From NCBI GenBank assembly GCA_025358055.1, contig JANYKV010000099.1, positions 1 through 39,132 on the forward strand: a stretch of 39,132 nt of DNA. The letters run 5' to 3'. A program made the translations under genes and the position numbers. The notes beneath the pieces were generated by a model. The model searched no databases, had not been told where the DNA came from, and saw only the letters and a list, made by a program, of their open reading frames with translations. The stretch comes from Gemmatimonadota bacterium. GTDB taxonomy: Bacteria > Gemmatimonadota > Gemmatimonadetes > Gemmatimonadales > GWC2-71-9. Positions 35,397-39,132 of this stretch are shown in pieces (the first letter of the stretch is position 1; the number at the start of each line of letters is the position of its first letter).

Positions 35397-36677
35397 TCAT
35401 TGCTTCTCCATCTTCCCTTTCTCATGCACTAGCTCGCCGTTGACATAGACTCGCTCCACCCAGGTCTTGATGCTCAACGGATCTCCGCTCAACACCAGAA
35501 CATCAGCATCTTTCCCAGGGGTCAAGCTCCCGACCCGATTTGCCACGCCAAGGATTTCCGCGGCGTTGATGGTGACGGCTCGGAGCACGTCCTCATCCGA
35601 CATGCCGTATCCTCCGGCCACCGCCGCATCGATCAGCAACCATTTCCCCTGTCCGCCCGGTGCGAGCGACCCGAACGAGGCGCTGAAGGTCGCGATGGCC
35701 ACTTTCACGCCCGCGCTGAGGAGCCGAGCGGGGGTGCGTTCATCGACCGTGGGGTAGTCGGTCCGATCGGGTATTTCTTCATTGCTCACGAAAGGCGTCG
35801 TCATTTGGCCGAGGACCACCGGCACCTTTCGGGATGCGAGCTCCTCGCGCATCTGGTAGGCCCAGGCCCCGCCGTCGACCACCAGATCGAACCCAAACTC
35901 CTGGGAGAGCCGGAGGGCGGAACGAATGTCGCCGGAGGTGTTGGCTTCAATGCGTGCCGGAATCTCGCGAGTGAGGACGCGTCCGACCGCCTCGAGCCCG
36001 AGATCACGCGGGAGGGCAGAATTCTGGCCTTTGGCCTTCTGATATTCCTGCGCTTTGATGAACAGCTGCCGCAGCATCGCAACTTCGGCCATCCGGGTGA
36101 ATGGGTCGCGGTTCTTGGAGCGGGCGACCTCCTTGGGCGGCTCACCTAACACCATATTGAGACCGGCCGGCTCCCGGAGAATTACGCCATCGAGATTGGG
36201 CCCGGCGGTCTTCACGACCACGCCTTGCCCGCCCAGGACCGCACGGTCGGCCGGAGCGACGTACATCGTCGTGACCCCGCCAGATAGATTCTCGTGATTG
36301 CGGAGGGGGCCGGGCTTCCCACCGCCGAATTCTCCGAAGGGATTGTACGCCTCGATGACTCGCGACTGCGGCGTCATCGGATCACTGCCTTCATTGAGAT
36401 CGTTGCCGCCCAAGCCGATATGGGTGGCCGCATCAATGATCCCTGGCATCACATACTTGCCCGTGGCGTCAACGATGTCCGCGCCGGCAGGGGTCGAGAC
36501 GTTCGCGCCGACCGCGACGATCTTCCCGCCTTGCATCACCACGGTCCCGTTCGGAATCCTGGTACCGGCCATCGTAATGACGATGCCGCCGCGGATGACG
36601 ATCGCCCGTTCCTGAGCTTTCACCGAGGTCCCAGCACCCAGCGCCAGCGTGAGGAGAATTCTCCATGGCATGGTCAT
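35397..36677 (-). CDS. Exported amidohydrolase-fold protein lacking metal ligands (probable pseudoenzyme)
   Basis: This protein has 426 residues. A signal peptide (MPWRILLTLALGAGTSVKAQ) is followed by the composite beta-domain of imidazolonepropionase-like amidohydrolases (ERAIVIRGGIVITMAGTRI, GKYVMPGIIDAATHIG) and the barrel. Aligned with its upstream neighbour, every expected metal ligand is replaced. HSH is ATH, the RAHVHSATD block is RIEANTSGD, LHHSTEAY is VDGGAWAY, and AFHTDAP is AIATFSAS. Fold-defining parts (VTINAAEILGVANRVGSLTPGKDADVLVLSGDP in short blocks) are intact, and no frame damage is seen, so it is kept for some reason. GGAGG precedes ATG 36677, which overlaps the neighbour's stop (ATGA). 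Most likely it is a non-catalytic partner of a heteromer. Confidence 0.87.
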   Translation of the reverse strand: MTMPWRILLTLALGAGTSVKAQERAIVIRGGIVITMAGTRIPNGTVVMQGGKIVAVGANVSTPAGADIVDATGKYVMPGIIDAATHIGLGGNDLNEGSDPMTPQSRVIEAYNPFGEFGGGKPGPLRNHENLSGGVTTMYVAPADRAVLGGQGVVVKTAGPNLDGVILREPAGLNMVLGEPPKEVARSKNRDPFTRMAEVAMLRQLFIKAQEYQKAKGQNSALPRDLGLEAVGRVLTREIPARIEANTSGDIRSALRLSQEFGFDLVVDGGAWAYQMREELASRKVPVVLGQMTTPFVSNEEIPDRTDYPTVDERTPARLLSAGVKVAIATFSASFGSLAPGGQGKWLLIDAAVAGGYGMSDEDVLRAVTINAAEILGVANRVGSLTPGKDADVLVLSGDPLSIKTWVERVYVNGELVHEKGKMEKQ

Positions 36678-37885
36678 TTCTCCTCCAGGGTGCGGTCGTA
36701 AATTGCCGTGCCGTCGCCAAAGACGAGATCCACTCGGCTTTTCGGTTCGTACCAGGGTCCGCTGAAAACGACAAAGTCCGCGTCCTTCCCAACCTCGATG
36801 CTGCCCACGCGCGATCCCACCCGAGCAATCTCCGCGGCGTTGAGGGTGACCATCTTGAGGGCTTCTTCCTCCGGAATACCATAGCGCATCGCGAGCGCCG
36901 CGCAGAGTCGAAGCCATTTCTGGCTGATCACCGGCGCGTCTGTGTGGAAGGCGATCTTCACTCCCGCCTTCCAGAGGACGTAGGGCCCCGCCATCGCATC
37001 CTCGGTGAGCCCGATCCGGTCGCCGAGTGGGAGCACGACCGCGCTCACATGTCGTTTAGCAACCTCCGCCGCGACCTTGTACGCCTCGGTGGAGTGGTGC
37101 AGCGTAAGATCGAACCCGAACTCATCCTTGAGCCGGAGCAAAGTCATCACGTCGGTGGCACTGTGCACGTGGGCCCGCACATAGCTCTTGTGCGCGAGCA
37201 CGTCGGCCATCGCCTCAAAGCCCAGATCGCGGGCGGGTGGGGTACCTTTCTTTCCGTCGTCATCCCACTTTTTGGCGGCGGCCGTGTACTCCTTGGTCTT
37301 GATGAGGTAAGCCCGAAGGTTCGCGGCCACCCCCATGGAGGTCGTGGGGTACCGCTCGCGCGACTTCGGCCCCATGGCGAACTTCATTCCGCCCTTTTCC
37401 AACAGCAGCCGCTTCCCGAGGTCGGCACCGAACGTCTTGATGACCACAGCCTCGCCGCTCACGTTCTCCCCGCTGCCGGGGCCGGTGACGATAGTGGTCA
37501 CCCCCCCTTTGACGGCCTCGCCCCAGTCCTTGTCCTCCAAATTGAGGGCATCGATGAATCGATGTTGCGGCCCGACCACCATCGGGAAATCGTTTAGGTC
37601 CGTGCTGAGCGCACCAATGTGCGAATGGTTATCCAACATGCCGGGGATGATCTCTTTGCCACCCACGTCATAGATCTTTGCACCTGACGGAATTGCCACA
37701 TCCGCACCGACCGCCGTGATCTTGCCGTTTGTCACCACGATCACGCCGTTCGGGATCGGTGCTCCGGCCGCCGTGTGAATGACGGCGCCCCGAAGCGCGA
37801 CGACAGCTTCGGATTGGCTTGCCAGCGGGCTCAAACCGATGAGCAGGAGCAGCCCAGCAATCCCGCTCGTCTTCGCATGTGGCAC
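36674..37885 (-). CDS. Exported imidazolonepropionase-like amidohydrolase, active member of the pair
   Basis: This protein has 403 residues. A GTG start at 37885 is fixed by a strong AAGGAGG 8 bases upstream; the longer open frame beyond it overlaps the M20 gene and is rejected. The signal peptide is GIAGLLLLIGLSPLASQ. Metal-site residues are complete: His-Ser-His in MLDNHSHIG, His in VRAHVHS, His in TLHHSTEAY and Asp in AFHTDAP. VTLNAAEIARVGSRVGS and GKDADFVVFSG close the barrel and beta-domain. Cyclic amide or peptide bonds are the usual targets of the family, and the real substrate is unknown. It ends in an ATGA overlap with the ligand-less paralog, which implies equal production of both. 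Confidence 0.9.
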   Translation of the reverse strand: MPHAKTSGIAGLLLLIGLSPLASQSEAVVALRGAVIHTAAGAPIPNGVIVVTNGKITAVGADVAIPSGAKIYDVGGKEIIPGMLDNHSHIGALSTDLNDFPMVVGPQHRFIDALNLEDKDWGEAVKGGVTTIVTGPGSGENVSGEAVVIKTFGADLGKRLLLEKGGMKFAMGPKSRERYPTTSMGVAANLRAYLIKTKEYTAAAKKWDDDGKKGTPPARDLGFEAMADVLAHKSYVRAHVHSATDVMTLLRLKDEFGFDLTLHHSTEAYKVAAEVAKRHVSAVVLPLGDRIGLTEDAMAGPYVLWKAGVKIAFHTDAPVISQKWLRLCAALAMRYGIPEEEALKMVTLNAAEIARVGSRVGSIEVGKDADFVVFSGPWYEPKSRVDLVFGDGTAIYDRTLEEK

Positions 37886-37940
37886 TCGAGTACCTCCTTG
37901 GCGCTGAATTCGAGCGACTACCACCGAGAAATCCTGCGCT

Positions 37941-39132
37941 TCACGTTCCGCAATATCTGATAGCCGTCTCGGCGAGGACCCGCGCGGTGTCCTCGACGGT
38001 TTTGATGTCCACCCATTCCTCCGCGGCATGCGCCCCGGCGCCGTGCGGACCAAACACGACGGTTTCGACCCCAGCGCCGGCCAGCAAGGCGGAATCCATC
38101 CAAGGCGTATCCCCAACCATGGGAGGCTCCGCGCCCAGGACGGCCGTGGCCGCATCGCGGAGTGACCCCACGACCGGTGCCTCCGGCCCGACCTCGAACG
38201 GAGGACGGACGAAAAACGCCTTCACCGTCGCCTTGAAGCTCGGATCCTCGCCGGACAGGCGATCAACAATCGACTGGATTTCGGCCATGACCTGGGGCTC
38301 GGTTTCGCCCGGTACCGTCCGTCGCTCGATCTGGAGGAGGCAGGATGCCGAGTAGGTGCTGAGCCCCGTGCCACCCCGGAGAGTGGCGGCATGAAGCGAG
38401 GGTGGCCCAACGAGCCGGTGCGGCGGACGGGCACGGAGTTCTCGCTCGAGTCGGTCCAGGGCGGCGAGGAGCCGTCCCATCCGCAGGTTGGCGTCGATCC
38501 CTTGGTCGAACTTGCTCCCGTGCGCCGCACGGCCCTGGGTCTCCACATCGATCCAGAGGTAGCCTTTGTGCGCCAAACAGATGCGAAGCGATGTCGGCTC
38601 CGCAATGGGTGCGGATGGCACAACCATGGGGATTTCGGGAACCGAAGAACCCAAGGGATACCGCGCCTTCGCCGAGATCAGTCCGAAGAGAATTCCAAAA
38701 GCCGACACCACGAACGCGCCCTTGACCCACCACGCTATCCGCGGATCCGGCGCCGTGCCGACCGCGGCACCGCGACGGCCCGATCCGACATACAATCCGG
38801 GCAGCACCAGCGCCACCACGGCCAACGCGCCGACGGCGAAGGCCAACGGGCCGTTCGGCCGGACTGGTCGCACCGCCGGAATCGCGCGGTCGATGATCAA
38901 CACGTCTCCGTTCTTCCCCTGGGTCAATTCCTCCGCGACTTCGTTGGCGCAATCCGCGACTTCGCCGGCGTTGGCGCCCCGCGCGGTCACCATCCAAAGG
39001 CCAGGCGACTCCGTACTGCTCGTCCCGATGGCGCAGTCCGGATGGTGTCGGCCCGCCCGCGATTCGAGCCCCAGTCCGCCGTTGAACTCGTTCTGTTGCG
39101 ACAACCCGATCGAGAGCCGCGCGGTCGCCATG
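37941..39132 (-). CDS. Chimeric ORF: Wzz-like membrane segment fused to C-terminal half of an M20 peptidase, possibly 5' partial
   Basis: One uninterrupted frame carries unlike parts. Residues 1-~115 look like the end of a polysaccharide chain-length determinant (Wzz): MVTARGANAGEVADCANEVAEE in short blocks, IDRAIPAVRPVRPNGP, then a membrane helix (~96-115). A second helix lies at ~133-153 with no clear family. From residue ~178 the M20 (ArgE/DapE/CPG2) family begins abruptly at EPTSLRICLAHKGYLW, with VETQGRAAHGS of the lid domain and the final metal His in GPHGAGAHAAEEW. The earlier M20 metal residues (HxD, D, EE) are absent, so hydrolase activity is not expected. The frame opens 1 base from the window edge. 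Junctions near 38605-38790, close to the edge, make an assembly chimera as likely as a true gene fusion. Confidence 0.65.
   Translation of the reverse strand, partial: MATARLSIGLSQQNEFNGGLGLESRAGRHHPDCAIGTSSTESPGLWMVTARGANAGEVADCANEVAEELTQGKNGDVLIIDRAIPAVRPVRPNGPLAFAVGALAVVALVLPGLYVGSGRRGAAVGTAPDPRIAWWVKGAFVVSAFGILFGLISAKARYPLGSSVPEIPMVVPSAPIAEPTSLRICLAHKGYLWIDVETQGRAAHGSKFDQGIDANLRMGRLLAALDRLERELRARPPHRLVGPPSLHAATLRGGTGLSTYSASCLLQIERRTVPGETEPQVMAEIQSIVDRLSGEDPSFKATVKAFFVRPPFEVGPEAPVVGSLRDAATAVLGAEPPMVGDTPWMDSALLAGAGVETVVFGPHGAGAHAAEEWVDIKTVEDTARVLAETAIRYCGT

Overview
The window is about 39 kb of GC-rich DNA that is almost fully coding. It looks like an uncultured Gram-negative soil or sediment bacterium, most likely Gemmatimonadota (Acidobacteriota is the main alternative). 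The reasons are a SusC/SusD outer-membrane pair in a high-GC genome, tandem beta-propeller/amidohydrolase exoenzymes, a short TonB plug protein without a barrel, and many exported hydrolases whose signal peptides end in A-Q. Both edges cut genes. No rRNA, tRNA, CRISPR array, transposase or phage gene was seen.

Left part (1-4.9 kb). The end of a carboxypeptidase-regulatory/plug protein faces a minus-strand cluster: a polytopic membrane protein, an Fe/Mn superoxide dismutase, a peroxiredoxin and a DUF3179 membrane protein. The DUF3179 gene carries an in-frame TGA exactly where the family has the first Cys of a CxxC motif. Directly after it lies a perfect 7-bp hairpin with a GGTCT loop, which is a bacterial SECIS element. 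I read it as a selenoprotein with a UxxC redox motif. This is the most interesting object in the window.

Plus-strand catabolic part (4.9-16.6 kb). An AGXT2-like aminotransferase and a CoA-acylating (methyl)malonate-semialdehyde dehydrogenase form a pair suited to beta-alanine, 3-aminoisobutyrate or valine breakdown. A minus-strand M19 dipeptidase and a plus-strand class-C-type serine hydrolase follow, divergently arranged. Next comes a compact run of TetR regulator, acyl-CoA ligase, enoyl-CoA hydratase, exported CocE/NonD hydrolase and MFS transporter, probably one operon for importing and CoA-activating a carboxylic acid.

Right part (16.6-39.1 kb), all minus strand. It holds two tandem penicillin-acylase-family lipoproteins (one with a single-base frameshift), a FadD-type acyl-CoA synthetase, a double-hairpin terminator, SusD, SusC, two tandem TolB-propeller/amidohydrolase exoenzymes, a core MetE-like zinc protein, a translationally coupled pair of exported amidohydrolases (one active-looking, one without its metal ligands), and at the edge a chimeric ORF joining a Wzz-like segment to the C-terminal half of an M20 peptidase. 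The SusCD pair sits among amide and peptide hydrolases rather than glycoside hydrolases. This suggests uptake of N-acylated or peptide-like compounds, with released acyl chains activated by FadD. That functional link is inference from gene context.
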